A stretch of DNA of 64,000 nucleotides. It comes from Paracoccaceae bacterium (GTDB lineage Bacteria; Pseudomonadota; Alphaproteobacteria; Rhodobacterales; Rhodobacteraceae). Positions 36,501 through 45,455 of this stretch are shown piece by piece; position 1 is the stretch's first letter; every line of letters begins with the position of its first letter. Where the stretch lies: positions 916,136 through 980,135 of the forward strand of contig JAWPMR010000001.1 in assembly GCA_033344815.1 (NCBI GenBank), in the 5' to 3' direction. A model generated the notes under the pieces. The model was not told the origin of the DNA. It was given only the letters and a program-made list of their open reading frames with translations, and ran no database searches. Both the position numbers and the translations under genes were made by a program.

Positions 36501-36746
36501 CGTTACGTAAATGACATTTGGTTCCGGCGTACATCCATCCACAACATCACGCACGACAAGGCTGGTTTGACGCGCCACCAGTTCTGTCATCAGGCTTTTG
36601 TGGTGCGGGGACATGTGCTGCACGACAACGTAGGTGACCTGCAGATCCGTCGGCAAAGTCGCGACCAATTCGCGTATTGCTTCCAGCCCGCCAGCGGAGG
36701 ATCCAATGCCTATAATAGTTAATTCTGCGGTGTCCGCACCATCCAC
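33513..36746 (-). CDS. CheB-CheR-coiled coil-PAS hybrid signalling protein
   Basis: A 1077-residue fusion. Residues about 8-185 are a CheB methylesterase with catalytic Ser in GIGSSAGG, His in VVQHMSP and Asp in [10 protein letters not shown]. Residues about 210-470 are a CheR methyltransferase with [11 protein letters not shown] and the SAM loop [13 protein letters not shown] long coiled coil of NEELQ heptads (near 660-730) leads into several PAS domains; there is no C-terminal kinase. There is no receiver domain on CheB, unlike chemotaxis CheB. Such fusions belong to signalling pathways separate from flagellar motility. It faces the unknown gene at 36981. The start codon is the ATG at 36746. 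Confidence 0.87.
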   Translation of the reverse strand: MDGADTAELTIIGIGSSAGGLEAIRELVATLPTDLQVTYVVVQHMSPHHKSLMTELVARQTSLVVRDVVDGCTPEPNVIYVTPPKTDVVYDGGRLCLVDPSHEVASPKPSVDRFLSSLADVHGEKSMAIILSGTGTDGAYGVQAIREAGGITIAQDTESAKYDGMPMAALQTGCVDLVLRPFEIGTHLKKILTSPRDFDAFRQEATETSPASDLLQILLARTRVDFRDYKQTTINRRIERRMIALGIDSHEEYTQFCRVNPNAVDALFKDLLISVTRFFRDKSEFQSLKELLPALLEKKPNTPFRVWIAGCATGEEAYSIAILLCEALGGAKVQLKDHVQIFATDIDKDALEVARKGVYGMAALNDIPRDLSDRYFIQQNDGIRVIDSLRSAILFSDHNVCQDPPFQKVDLLCCRNLLIYFGNALQHKVMSRFHYALTDSALMFLGTAETVAGSDELFIQDSQSAHIYRRRSIRRSEHTPFANQRNMPQPRRVPAPKKASPAEDSTDRQMFEALALALGKNSVLVTDEYSIVRVYGNVSPYVEMNESSNLKMHIDLLRRPFREEARSLVTLALKNAEHRSGVRHLLADDDDAEIRLDVFPIIARDLNERAALVVFSEVKVDRARGLERSQEAGEETFESDRIRLLEDEVATTREALQQTIEELETSNEELQSLNEELQSTNEELQATNEELETSNEELQSTNEELITVNEELQVTAAELSGRTGELMSVLETAPLAIMVLDTALQISQATNAASEMFSLSRPVSNPHVSQCVLPENCPALAPICNETLKLGEPISREFTSKGGRYKLTCSPFFDTRGQMKGSTMVVSEFPGLAQELDLILDHAEIFMLNRATDGTILRISQKSASVLGTTRQQAEGQNFFKLANKMTADAVKERDNMLMDSKSGRIRHVNAVVSHGDAHKQWMSTENFIFADPSMSTSSIYSVGTDITDVVTARDKAEDALSQLTLLQDLAKVGYWAVDLDTNAVHWSSEVYRIHGEDPSGPLPDLAKGLDYYHPDDRDIVEQKVSKVAQNGGDFHFRGRIINRQGETVKIETFGLARADGDGDIKRIVGVFRAMPD
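34611..34770 (-). repeat. In-frame 21-bp tandem heptad repeats encoding a coiled coil
   Basis: Seven to eight degenerate 21-base units, each coding TNEELQS-type heptads, sit in the middle of the CheB-CheR fusion. The period of seven codons shows as recurring blocks of CTCCTCATT and related text. The repeats form the coiled coil joining the enzymes to the PAS domains; unit number could vary between strains. Confidence 0.75.
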
Positions 36747-36980
36747 AAGCCCACTCCCTCAGCTAGTTCAGTCACAGGTTATTCGTGACCATTTTTCACA
36801 ACTACAGTATGTATCTGGCAACCTTACGTTGCAATCTATGAGCCTATTTACAGCAGATTCAACTAAAAGATAGGCTGCCTTTAAAAGTAAACACCCGGAC
36901 ACGCAACAGGCACCGTACGCTGCATTTACCATTGTCAGGGAGTTTTAGGGCACCTTAGAGGAACAGATTTTCAGGTGTGG

Positions 36981-37667
36981 ATGGATGATATGGTCAACTT
37001 AACTAACACAATGCCTTTGACGTCAGATATGAGCGAACGTGTTTTGACCCTGAACCTTGCATTGGCAGAAGATAAAACGATAAGTTTGCGATCCTGTGAA
37101 GTTTTGGGACGCGGGTTTCGAAATCGCGTTTCGTTTCAGAACAGAAGCGATATTGAAGCGATTTTGGTTGCAAAACTCGCGCATGCACTGCGCAAGTGCC
37201 TGGCAAGCATGCCGGAAGGCGCACAGGTTCTGGCGATGCCTGAGTTTCTTGTGGAACTGCCCGGGCTTGTTCTTTCAGGCGCACATCTTCTGGTCATGGA
37301 ACTGAAAAATGGTGTGCGAAATGCCATTTTCCGGGTTCTGAATTTCATGGGCGCCGCGAACAATGCGTTCCAGCAGGACATCGGTTTTCAGGAGCCTTAT
37401 TCCAATCACGCGGAGCGTTTGGCGATCAACGTCCTGTCAGATATTTGTTTACCGCTCTTAAACATGTGCCGCGAAATGGAATTTGCGCAGATTGAAACGC
37501 GCGACCATTTGCCATCGGGATTTGCCGAACGCGCAAAGGAATTCGAATTTCAGACTGAATTGCTGAAACGCTTCATCTTCAATGCGGGAACAGGGCACGC
37601 AGAAGCAACACAGGTGTACCTCGAACCAGAATATCAAACGCACCCCTTGAGCATATCCTCCCCCTGA
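36981..37667 (+). CDS. Unrecognised protein divergent from CheB-CheR hybrid
   Basis: About 228 residues, no recognised family. It is moderately helical, with a central hydrophobic stretch (FLVELPGLVLSGAHLLVMELKNG) and an acidic C-terminus. No signal peptide or cysteine motif is seen. AGG five bases before the ATG at 36981 supports that start; a GTG two codons earlier and an ATG three codons later are possible. It is divergent from the CheB-CheR fusion across a 234-base gap, so it may share regulation or be a partner, but nothing in the sequence proves it. It is followed by an aldose epimerase on the same strand. Confidence 0.65.
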   Translation: MDDMVNLTNTMPLTSDMSERVLTLNLALAEDKTISLRSCEVLGRGFRNRVSFQNRSDIEAILVAKLAHALRKCLASMPEGAQVLAMPEFLVELPGLVLSGAHLLVMELKNGVRNAIFRVLNFMGAANNAFQQDIGFQEPYSNHAERLAINVLSDICLPLLNMCREMEFAQIETRDHLPSGFAERAKEFEFQTELLKRFIFNAGTGHAEATQVYLEPEYQTHPLSISSP

Positions 37668-37744
37668 CGCCTGCGCCGCAGTCTTGGCGGCCCGGGCTTT
37701 AGCTGGCACAAGGCCAGAAACAAAGTTGCCGGAGCCCAAAGCCG

Positions 37745-38692
37745 ATGATCGTTTTGCAATCTTCTGCCCTTACTGCTCACATCCTGCCAAGAGGCGCGAC
37801 GCTTGCAGGGCTTTGGCTCAAAGGACATCCGCGCAGCCTCGTCTTAGGATTTGCCGACCAATTGGCATTTGAGTCCGCTGCGTTTTATGCAGGCGCGCTT
37901 GTCGGCCCGGTGGCCAATCGTGTGTCGGGTGGCCAGATCAGGATTGGCGGGAAAACCTTTCAGATGCCAAGAAATGAGCATCCGAATTGCTTGCACAGCG
38001 GTGATGGTGGTCTCAATGAGTTGATCTGGGATGTCTCAGATCAAACACTCGCAAGTGTCACCCTGACCCTGGAGTTGCCCGATTGTGCCAATGGGCTGCC
38101 GGGTACACGCAAGATAAGCGCGACCTATGCGCTTACAGAACTTGATACACTAAGCCTTACGATCACGGCGCTCAGCGACTGTGACACGCCAATGAACGTG
38201 GCACATCACCCCTATTGGACGCTGGACTGTTCGCAAGACATTTCGGGACATTTTTTACAGGTGAACGCGACAGACTTTTTGCCGGTAAATGAACAGATGA
38301 TCCCCACGGGTCAGATCATGCCCGTCGCCCGATCCAAATATGATTTTCGCGCCGCCTGTCCAGTGCCGGTTGACCAAGCACTGGATGCCAACCTGTGCAT
38401 TTCGTCAATCCCATCTGATGTTCCACAAGACGTCGCCGTTCTAAAGGGCAGCGATGGGATCACCCTTCATATCGCCTCTACCGAACCCGGATTGCAGGTT
38501 TATAACGGGAGCGGGCTGCCTACGGATGGGCCGACTGCCCTACCCGGCCAGAGGATACAGCCATTTGCCGGAATTGCGCTTGAACCGCAAGGGTGGCCGG
38601 ACGCACCGAACCATCCGCATTTCCCTTCGGTCATGTTACCGCGCGATGGCGCGTATCGACAGGAGACACACTACCGGATTACCAAGGATTGA
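37745..38692 (+). CDS. Aldose 1-epimerase family protein
   Basis: A 315-residue beta-sandwich mutarotase. The catalytic His pair lies in NVAHHPYWTLD (near residue 158), a conserved NRVSGGQI region near residue 60 binds sugar, and the catalytic Glu is probably in FAGIALEPQGWPDAPN (near residue 280). It interconverts the alpha and beta anomers of an aldose such as glucose or galactose. It lies about 80 bases after the unknown gene on the same strand, without a sugar operon around it. Confidence 0.85.
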   Translation: MIVLQSSALTAHILPRGATLAGLWLKGHPRSLVLGFADQLAFESAAFYAGALVGPVANRVSGGQIRIGGKTFQMPRNEHPNCLHSGDGGLNELIWDVSDQTLASVTLTLELPDCANGLPGTRKISATYALTELDTLSLTITALSDCDTPMNVAHHPYWTLDCSQDISGHFLQVNATDFLPVNEQMIPTGQIMPVARSKYDFRAACPVPVDQALDANLCISSIPSDVPQDVAVLKGSDGITLHIASTEPGLQVYNGSGLPTDGPTALPGQRIQPFAGIALEPQGWPDAPNHPHFPSVMLPRDGAYRQETHYRITKD

Positions 38693-38797
38693 GGCCAATC
38701 GCCCTATTTTGGCCGCATAGTCACCGTTTGCGCAACATAAATAAACATCATCTTAAGGGTTAATGTTTACCCTATGTTCCATGTGTAGAGGATCGTG

Positions 38798-38899
38798 ATG
38801 ATGACCCAGAATACTGCAAAACCCGTCCCGGTGACGGAACCCAAGAGCAGCAAAGACACGCCGCCACCGCCGCCCATTACCGATTACGCCAGCCTTTGA
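38798..38899 (+). CDS. Candidate 33-residue small protein, proline-rich C-terminus
   Basis: A short frame from ATG ATG at 38798 to TGA at 38899, with AGAGGA five bases upstream. It encodes MMTQNTAKPVPVTEPK... with a PPPPP run and ends ITDYASL. Hydrophilic, without a membrane segment. The upstream DNA has a 5-bp stem AGGGT/ACCCT and an AAACAT/ATGTTT pair. Its coding status rests on the strong ribosome-binding site and clean termination before tfoX-like; no family recognised. Confidence 0.45.
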   Translation: MMTQNTAKPVPVTEPKSSKDTPPPPPITDYASL

Positions 38900-38949
38900 T
38901 CGGTTTTGACGAGTGACAATTTGTCGGCTGAGTGCCTATTCTCACCAGC

Positions 38950-39279
38950 ATGGTCACACCTGTTTCTTCCATCCGCAATCTCGGGCCCGCGTTTGAAAGC
39001 GCCTGCACGGCCGCCGGGATCCATTCCGCCGAAGACCTACGCGATCTCGGCGCTGATGCCGCATATGCGCGCTTGCTGAAAAACGGCAGCAAACCACATT
39101 TCATTGGGTATTACGTGCTGGTGATGGCCTTGCAGAACCGTCCCTGGAACGATTGCAAAGGTGAAGAGAAAAAAGCGCTGCGCGTGAAATTTGATACCAT
39201 AAAAGGTAGTTCGTTTGACGCAGAGCAAGATGCTTTCGAAGCGATGATGGATCGCATTGGCGTCCGCCACACACCATAG
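38950..39279 (+). CDS. TfoX C-terminal domain protein
   Basis: A 109-residue protein matching the TfoX_C helix-hairpin-helix-like domain: ISLNLG-type start here reads VSSIRNLGPAFESACTAAGI, followed by DLRDLGADAAYARLL. Family members occur alone in many proteobacteria and are related to the C-terminal half of competence regulator TfoX/Sxy; the function of the stand-alone domain is not established. The ATG at 38950 is preferred on family alignment, with a GTG six codons upstream as alternative. A shared terminator with ndk follows. Confidence 0.75.
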   Translation: MVTPVSSIRNLGPAFESACTAAGIHSAEDLRDLGADAAYARLLKNGSKPHFIGYYVLVMALQNRPWNDCKGEEKKALRVKFDTIKGSSFDAEQDAFEAMMDRIGVRHTP

Positions 39280-39286
39280 ATCCGCC

Positions 39287-39318
39287 AAAACAAAAAGGGC
39301 CAGCGCTCCGCTGACCCT
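39287..39318. terminator. Bidirectional terminator between tfoX-like and ndk
   Basis: AGGGCCAGCG (39296-39305), loop CTC, CGCTGACCCT (39309-39318): a 10-bp stem with one wobble pair. Read leftward for ndk it is followed by five U, G, four U, a good intrinsic terminator. Read rightward the tail is only CTCTTC, so it is weaker for the tfoX-like gene. Confidence 0.8.
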
Positions 39319-39347
39319 CTTCGATTCCGTAAATTGTTTATGGTGAT

Positions 39348-39770
39348 TTAGCCAACCAACTCCATACCCGAAAAGAAATACGCGATTTCTTCGGCCGCCG
39401 TTTCAGGCGCATCGGACCCGTGGACTGAGTTTTCCCCAACGCTTTCAGCGAATTCCGCACGGATCGTGCCGGGTGCTGCGTCTGCAGGGTTTGTTGCGCC
39501 CATAACCTCGCGGTTCTTCGCAATCGCGCCTTCGCCTTGCAAAACCTGAACGACGACCGGCTCGGAGGCCATGAATTCGCAGAGTTCATCATAAAAAGGG
39601 CGTTCCGCATGCACGGCATAAAAAACACCGGCCTGTGCCTTGGTCATGTGAATGCGCTTTTGTGCGACAATTCGCAGTCCGGCCTCTTCGAATTTCGCAT
39701 TGATCTTGCCTGTCAGATTACGGCGGGTCGCATCAGGTTTAATGATCGAAAATGTACGCTCAAGGGCCAT
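39348..39770 (-). CDS. ndk: Nucleoside diphosphate kinase
   Basis: A 140-residue NDK that transfers gamma-phosphate between nucleotides through a phosphohistidine. Motifs are the N-terminal [15 protein letters not shown] and the active-site histidine in [12 protein letters not shown] near residue 117. Length is standard. AGGAGA lies six to seven bases before the ATG at 39770; the longer frame is not supported. Single gene with its own terminator. Confidence 0.97.
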   Translation of the reverse strand: MALERTFSIIKPDATRRNLTGKINAKFEEAGLRIVAQKRIHMTKAQAGVFYAVHAERPFYDELCEFMASEPVVVQVLQGEGAIAKNREVMGATNPADAAPGTIRAEFAESVGENSVHGSDAPETAAEEIAYFFSGMELVG

Positions 39771-40167
39771 GAAAGGTCTCCTGCAAAAGTTAATTTGCGG
39801 CGCATCTAACATGGCCCCCTGCAAGGTGAAAGACCTTTGTGCAATAGCGTTAAGCGAAAGTGGATGACGTCAAATTGGCAAGCCTTGTCGCCCGATCTGC
39901 TTTGCAACCAGTGATGTATTCCGGAACAGCACGCCGCGTGCTTTATCCGGCCAAAGGTGCCATCATCGGATGTGTCGCGATATCTGACGCATCAGCTTGA
40001 GCCGCTGGCAGGTAACGAGTGATCAATCTCATGGGCGCAGCCAATATACACGCCGCACACCGCAACCTTCCGCACAAAGAAATTCAAACTTGAACGACGA
40101 GCAGAATTTCGAAAGCAAAACCGCCAATGCATTGACATGACAGCGAGCGTGGTTCAGTGCAGCGGCC
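39771..40167. other. 397-base intergenic region, divergent promoters
   Basis: Between ndk and an ABC-F gene transcribed in opposite directions. It should hold both promoters. I see no small gene, box or notable dyad. Confidence 0.4.
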
Positions 40168-42030
40168 ATGTTACGCATTTCAGATATTAGTTATTCCGTT
40201 GAAGGCCGCCCGCTTTTCGAAGGGGCCAGTGCCGTCATTCCCGACGGTCACAAAGTCGGGCTTGTGGGGCGTAACGGAGCGGGTAAAACCACGCTGTTTC
40301 GGATCATCCGCGGTGAGTTGGGACTGGACGGCGGCGCATTGTCACTGCCCAGTCGCGCAAAGATCGGCGGCGTTGCGCAGGAGGTGCCCTCCTCGGCCAC
40401 TTCCCTGATCGAGACCGTGCTTGAGGCCGATACGGAACGTGCGGCCCTGATGCAGGAGTCAGAAACAGCCACGGACGCCGCGCGCATTTCCGAAATCCAG
40501 ACCCGGCTAGCCGATATTGACGCATGGTCGGCCGAAGCGCGCGCTGCGACGATCCTCAAAGGCCTGGGGTTTGACGATGCGGAACAGCAGATGCCCTGCT
40601 CTGACTTTTCGGGTGGGTGGCGGATGCGGGTGGCACTGGCCGCCGTCCTGTTTGCGCAACCCGATCTGTTGTTGCTCGATGAGCCGACCAACTATCTGGA
40701 CCTTGAGGGCGCACTGTGGCTTGAGGCATATCTGGCGCGCTATCCGCACACGGTAATCATCATCAGCCATGATCGGGGCCTGTTGAACCGCGCAGTCGGC
40801 GCCATCCTGCACCTCGACGAGCGCAAGCTGACCTTTTATCAGGGCCCCTATGATCAATTCGCCCGTCAGCGTGCCGAACAACGTGCCGTACAAGCGGCAA
40901 TGGCCAAGAAACAACAAGCGCGCAAAGACCACATGCAGGCTTTCGTCGATCGTTTCAAAGCCAAGGCATCCAAGGCGAAACAGGCGCAATCCCGCCTGAA
41001 AATGATCGAGAAAATGGACATGATCGCCAGCCCCGAACAGGTGGCCAAGCGCGTCTTTACCTTTCCTGAACCCGAAGAACTGTCGCCGCCGATCATTTCC
41101 ATTGAAGCGGGTGCGGTTGGGTATACCGACACGCCCGTGCTCAGCCGTTTGAATCTGCGCATTGATCAGGACGACCGCATTGCCCTTCTGGGCAAGAACG
41201 GCCAGGGAAAATCGACGCTCTCGAAACTGCTGTCGAACCGGCTGGTTCTGATGAACGGCAAATCCGTGCAGTCCAACAAGCTGCGGATCGGGTTTTTCGC
41301 CCAGCATCAGGTGGAAGAATTACACATCAACGAAACGCCCTTGCAACATATGATCTCTGCGCGCCCCGGGGTGTTGCATTCCAAGCTGCGTGCGCAGATG
41401 GCTGGTTTTGGACTCGGTCCGGACCAGGCTGAAACCGAAGTCGGGCGTCTTTCCGGCGGGCAAAAGGCACGGCTGTCGCTCTTGCTGGCCACATTGCACG
41501 CACCGCATCTGCTGATCCTCGATGAGCCCACCAACCACTTGGATATCGAATCCCGCGAGGCGCTCGTGGAAGCGCTGACCGCCTATTCCGGTGCTGTGAT
41601 CCTGGTCAGCCATGACATGCATCTGCTGTCCATGGTTGCGGACCGGCTTTGGCTGGTGTCCGATGGCACAGTGAAGCCCTATGAAGATGATCTTGAAGCT
41701 TACCGCAAAATGCTGCTCACCCCGGCCAAGCCGATGGGTAAATCCAGCAAAAAGCCGGTTGAGGCGCCCAAAGCCAAACGCGCCAGCCGCGAGGACATTT
41801 TGGCCCTGAAATCAGAAACCCGCAAATCCGAAGCTCGCGTTGAGAAGTTGAACGGGATGCGCGACAAGCTGGCGAAAAAGCTGGCGGACCCCGCGCTCTA
41901 TGAAGACAGCAACGTCGGTGAGTTGGAGGTCTGGAACCGGAAATACGCCGAAGTCATGACCGCATTGGATCGCGCCGAAGGGCTTTGGATGAGCGCGCTG
42001 GAAAAACTGGAAAAGGCACAGGCGTCATGA
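40168..42030 (+). CDS. ABC-F family ATPase
   Basis: A 620-residue soluble protein with two ABC domains and no membrane segment. Walker A motifs are GRNGAGKTT (near 36) and GKNGQGKST (near 345); signatures are FSGGWRMR and LSGGQKAR; Walker B are LLLLDEPTNYLD and LLILDEPTNHLD. The linker (MQAFVDRFKAKASKAKQAQ) has the typical P-site tRNA-interaction motif. The C-terminal tail is a Lys-rich coiled coil. ABC-F proteins act on the ribosome. The length and C-terminal extension fit the YheS/Uup branch rather than EttA. The start has a weak ribosome-binding site. Confidence 0.9.
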   Translation: MLRISDISYSVEGRPLFEGASAVIPDGHKVGLVGRNGAGKTTLFRIIRGELGLDGGALSLPSRAKIGGVAQEVPSSATSLIETVLEADTERAALMQESETATDAARISEIQTRLADIDAWSAEARAATILKGLGFDDAEQQMPCSDFSGGWRMRVALAAVLFAQPDLLLLDEPTNYLDLEGALWLEAYLARYPHTVIIISHDRGLLNRAVGAILHLDERKLTFYQGPYDQFARQRAEQRAVQAAMAKKQQARKDHMQAFVDRFKAKASKAKQAQSRLKMIEKMDMIASPEQVAKRVFTFPEPEELSPPIISIEAGAVGYTDTPVLSRLNLRIDQDDRIALLGKNGQGKSTLSKLLSNRLVLMNGKSVQSNKLRIGFFAQHQVEELHINETPLQHMISARPGVLHSKLRAQMAGFGLGPDQAETEVGRLSGGQKARLSLLLATLHAPHLLILDEPTNHLDIESREALVEALTAYSGAVILVSHDMHLLSMVADRLWLVSDGTVKPYEDDLEAYRKMLLTPAKPMGKSSKKPVEAPKAKRASREDILALKSETRKSEARVEKLNGMRDKLAKKLADPALYEDSNVGELEVWNRKYAEVMTALDRAEGLWMSALEKLEKAQAS

Positions 42031-42080
42031 ACCTGCGTGAGTTCTATTTACCAACAGCACTCAATCCCGTGGTGCCTTAG

Positions 42081-42713
42081 ATGGCCCTAGACACCGCCTT
42101 TTTGATCACAGCCTTTGTCACCATGTTTGTGGTGATTGATCCGATAGGGCTGGCCCCGCTTTTTGTGGCCCTGACACAGGGTATGACAAAAGCGCTGCGG
42201 CGGCGTATCGCCCTGCGCGCGACCGGCACGGCCGTCCTGATCTTGCTGGCTTTCGCGGCTTTCGGCGAGGCCTTGCTGTCTTTCATTGGCATCTCCATGG
42301 CCGCCTTCCGGGTCGCAGGCGGGGTCCTTTTGTTCCTGACCGCGCTGGACATGCTGTTTGAACGGCGTACCAAACGGCGCGAAGATCGAAACGAAGAGGA
42401 AGACCATGACGACCCGTCTGTGTTCCCGCTTGCGATTCCACTGATTGCCGGGCCCGGATCCATCGCATCCGTGATCTTGTTGATGGGGCAACGCCCTGGT
42501 ATCGAAGGCACGCTTATGGTGCTGGGTGCCACAGCCGGCGTCATGCTCATCGTGATCGGATTTTTCATGGCCAGCGGATTGATTGAACGCGCCTTGGGAA
42601 AAACAGGGATCACCGTGGTCACTCGACTTTTGGGTATGCTGCTGGCCGCTCTGTCAGTGCAATTTGTTCTCGACGGTCTCAGCGCCTTTGGTTTTGGGCC
42701 GGGTATGGGCTGA
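42081..42713 (+). CDS. MarC family integral membrane protein
   Basis: A 210-residue inner-membrane protein with about six hydrophobic helices. The family start pattern FLITAFVTMFVVIDPIGLAP, plus PLAIPLIAGPGSIASV in the middle, is diagnostic of MarC/UPF0056. A charged loop (ERRTKRREDRNEEEDHDD) separates helices 3 and 4. Function of the family is not established; an old link with antibiotic resistance in E. coli has not held up. It lies 50 bases after the ABC-F gene. Confidence 0.88.
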   Translation: MALDTAFLITAFVTMFVVIDPIGLAPLFVALTQGMTKALRRRIALRATGTAVLILLAFAAFGEALLSFIGISMAAFRVAGGVLLFLTALDMLFERRTKRREDRNEEEDHDDPSVFPLAIPLIAGPGSIASVILLMGQRPGIEGTLMVLGATAGVMLIVIGFFMASGLIERALGKTGITVVTRLLGMLLAALSVQFVLDGLSAFGFGPGMG

Positions 42714-42764
42714 AAACCACGACCAAACATCTTATGTTGGTGTAAACGACAAGAGGACCTGACC

Positions 42765-43346
42765 TTGGACAGCTATGATACCGGCAGCCTGATTTACCTG
42801 ATCCTCCTGGGTGCGATGGTTTGCGCTTGGTTTTTCACGCAAAACCGCCAATCGATGAATAAAACCCTGCAGCAGGCTGCGCTTTGGGGCTTTATTTTTC
42901 TGGGTGCAATTGCCGCTTACGGGCTTTGGGACGACATCAGCCAGACCGTGCGTCCACAGCAAGCCGTCTTTGCAGAGCAGGGTAAGATCATTGTTCCGCG
43001 CAGCCCGGATGGCCATTACTACCTCGCGGCCGAAGTCAATGGCGCGCAGATACAATTTGTTGTGGACACTGGCGCGACCGAAATCGTTCTGACCCAGGCG
43101 GATGCCACAGCGGCCGGATTGCACCCGGAGGATCTCAATTTCGTCGGGCGCGCCATGACGGCAAATGGCGAAGTGCGCACAGCGCCAGTGCGGCTTGACA
43201 CCGTGCAGCTTGGTCCCGCGACGGACCGTCATGTCACTGCCGTGGTCAATGGCGGCGAAATGTCCCAGAGCCTGCTGGGCATGACATATCTGCAGCGCTG
43301 GGGCAAAATCGAAATCTCCGGCGGCCAACTGACCCTGACCCGATAA
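42765..43346 (+). CDS. Membrane-anchored retropepsin-like aspartic protease (TIGR02281 type)
   Basis: A 193-residue protein with two N-terminal hydrophobic segments (about 7-22 and 34-52), then a single aspartyl protease domain with the catalytic FVVDTGATEIVL near residue 102 and LLGMTYLQRW near 168. Such proteins act as dimers. The start is TTG, supported by AGAGGA seven bases upstream. It follows marC by about 50 bases, and may be co-transcribed. Substrate unknown. Confidence 0.83.
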   Translation: MDSYDTGSLIYLILLGAMVCAWFFTQNRQSMNKTLQQAALWGFIFLGAIAAYGLWDDISQTVRPQQAVFAEQGKIIVPRSPDGHYYLAAEVNGAQIQFVVDTGATEIVLTQADATAAGLHPEDLNFVGRAMTANGEVRTAPVRLDTVQLGPATDRHVTAVVNGGEMSQSLLGMTYLQRWGKIEISGGQLTLTR

Positions 43347-43357
43347 ACCTGCCCGTA

Positions 43358-43377
43358 GGGTGGGCTTTCAGGCCACC
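43358..43377. terminator. Short dyad between convergent genes
   Basis: GGTGG (43359-43363) pairs with CCACC (43373-43377) with an inner C-G pair, in the context TAGGGTGGGCTTTCAGGCCACC. This resembles a decayed copy of a GGTGGGCTTTCAGCCCACC repeat common between proteobacterial genes. It lies between the protease and holC stop codons, where a bidirectional terminator is expected. Confidence 0.35.
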
Positions 43378-43382
43378 ATTGC

Positions 43383-43841
43383 TCAGGTTTCCGCCTTCTT
43401 TGCCCAACGCCCGGACTCTTCGGACCAATACTGCGCCGACACACCGGCTTCCTTGAGCTCTTTCCACTGTCTCCGTGCTACCTCAAGCGCTTGCGGATCA
43501 TTGCCGTCAAACAACACGCAAACACGCGCCATTTCATCAACGTCCCGGGCACTCAGCGCCGCGCCATCTACGGTCATCAAACAGCTCGCTTCATTGGGGG
43601 CTTCGTGTGCAAGCGTGAGCAGGATCGGTTGCAATGCATCCTGCTCACCGCCTGCCAGACCATGCGGCAAAAACCCGTCATCCGCGCCCAGCCAGAGCTT
43701 TTCATCCAACCATGCCAGCCGGGCAAGGTCAGAGCCCCGCACGACTACGCGCATGTCCGCTTGCCGTGCTTTGCCCAGCAACATCGCAAGCGTTTCCTCC
43801 ATCGGACGACGTGTCAGGTGGTAGAAGAGAGCGGCACCCAA
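43383..43841 (-). CDS. holC: DNA polymerase III subunit chi
   Basis: A 152-residue chi subunit of the clamp-loader complex, linking polymerase III to single-strand binding protein. The N-terminal ALFYHLTRRPMEETLAMLL and the aspartate-rich DDGFLPHG and LFDGND motifs are typical. It starts three bases after pepA ends, an arrangement shared by many proteobacteria. Start at the ATG at 43841. Confidence 0.9.
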   Translation of the reverse strand: MGAALFYHLTRRPMEETLAMLLGKARQADMRVVVRGSDLARLAWLDEKLWLGADDGFLPHGLAGGEQDALQPILLTLAHEAPNEASCLMTVDGAALSARDVDEMARVCVLFDGNDPQALEVARRQWKELKEAGVSAQYWSEESGRWAKKAET

Positions 43842-43844
43842 GGC

Positions 43845-45317
43845 TTACCCCTTTTCGAACATATCCGCGACCAATCGGTCCAGCGCCCGCACGCCCCAGC
43901 CTGTTGCCCCCTTGGGAGCAAGCTTCGTTGGCGTTTTCAAAGATGCAACCCCCGCGATGTCCAAATGGATCCACGGCACGTCTTTCTTGACAAAACGCAA
44001 CAAATACTGCGCTGCAGTGATGGAGCCCGCCGGACGCCCACCAATGTTTTTCATATCCGCAATCGGAGACTTCAGCATGTCATCATAGGCCTGACCCAAG
44101 GGCATGCGCCAGGCGCCTTCCTCCTCGGTTGCCGCGGCCTTCAGAAAGGCATTGCAGAGCGTATCGTCATTTGAAAACACGCCGGCATTTTCATGTCCGA
44201 GACCAATGATGATCGCCCCCGTGAGGGTTGCAAGATCGATCATGCCCGCCGGTTCAAACCGTTCCTGTGCATACCACATCACATCACACAGAACCAAACG
44301 CCCCTCAGCATCGGTATTGAGGATCTCAACCGTATCCCCTTTCATTGTATGCACCACGTCACCGGGACGGATTGCCGTACCCGAAGGCATGTTCTCTACC
44401 AGCCCGACAATGCCGACCACATTGGCGCTGGCCTTTCGCAGAGCCAGCGCACGCATGGCACCGGCAACCGTGCCGGCCCCGCCCATGTCCATTGTCATGT
44501 CTTCCATGCCGCCGGCTGGTTTCAGGCTGATACCGCCGGTGTCAAAGACCACTCCCTTACCGATCAGCGCCAGCGGTGCGGCACCCTCTTCACCCCCCTG
44601 CCACTGCATGACGACCACTTTGGATGGACTGGCAGAGCCTTGTCCCACGGCCAACAAGGTGCGCATCCCCAGCTCTTCGAGCTTATCTTCCTCAAGAACT
44701 TCGACCTTCAGCCCCAAGGCTTCCATTTCGGCCAGGCGATTGGCGAATTCTGTCGTGGTCAGAATATTTGCGGGTTCATTGACCAGATCACGTGTCATGA
44801 AGGTGCCATCCGCCACCGCCAACAAGGGGGCCGCCGCGGCCTCCATGCCGCTTGGATCGTTGCACATCACATCAATGGCTCCTTCGGGCGCATCATCCGA
44901 TGTTTTGTGATCCCGGAACTGATAGTCACGCAACACAGCACCCTGAACCACATGCGGCGCGCGGCGCAAAGATCCCACGGCCAGCAGCAGATTCGCCTTG
45001 CCACGCTGACTGCCCAGTTTGCCACCCGCATTGCGCGCAACAGTTTCCGAGACGGATCGGCCCAGAAACAAAACATCCACGGCCTCCGCCGCCATGCCCG
45101 CGGGATAGGCCAGGGTCAGGCCATCGCCCTCTTTCAAGCCCTTTTCGACCCGTGCATCCACTGCGCGTTTCAAAGCACCCTTGCAAAGTCGGTTAACACG
45201 GCGCCCCGCCACATCAAGTTTACCCGCCGTGTCAACAACGAGTCCCACGCGGCCCTCATGCTCCGCAAGCCGTTGAATATCAGTTTGGGTGAATGTTACG
45301 GCAGTGAGCAGTGTCAT
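43845..45317 (-). CDS. pepA: Leucyl aminopeptidase (M17)
   Basis: A 490-residue cytosolic aminopeptidase with two metal ions. Active-site signatures are LIGKGVVFDTGGISLKPA near residue 254 and the M17 signature NTDAEGRLVL near residue 336. Length is normal. It removes N-terminal residues such as leucine from peptides. The gene heads the pepA-holC operon and diverges from lptF, sharing about 140 bases of promoter DNA. Confidence 0.95.
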   Translation of the reverse strand: MTLLTAVTFTQTDIQRLAEHEGRVGLVVDTAGKLDVAGRRVNRLCKGALKRAVDARVEKGLKEGDGLTLAYPAGMAAEAVDVLFLGRSVSETVARNAGGKLGSQRGKANLLLAVGSLRRAPHVVQGAVLRDYQFRDHKTSDDAPEGAIDVMCNDPSGMEAAAAPLLAVADGTFMTRDLVNEPANILTTTEFANRLAEMEALGLKVEVLEEDKLEELGMRTLLAVGQGSASPSKVVVMQWQGGEEGAAPLALIGKGVVFDTGGISLKPAGGMEDMTMDMGGAGTVAGAMRALALRKASANVVGIVGLVENMPSGTAIRPGDVVHTMKGDTVEILNTDAEGRLVLCDVMWYAQERFEPAGMIDLATLTGAIIIGLGHENAGVFSNDDTLCNAFLKAAATEEEGAWRMPLGQAYDDMLKSPIADMKNIGGRPAGSITAAQYLLRFVKKDVPWIHLDIAGVASLKTPTKLAPKGATGWGVRALDRLVADMFEKG

Positions 45318-45455
45318 GGGCGTGGCCTTTCAAGATTTGACGTCCCTTAGGACCTAGCGCGCTCCTCCGCCAATGACCAGATAGCAGTTTTACAGCGTCA
45401 CAGATTGGTCTATCGTGACCTCAACAATGACGCGCATGAGTACAAGGGGAACGGG

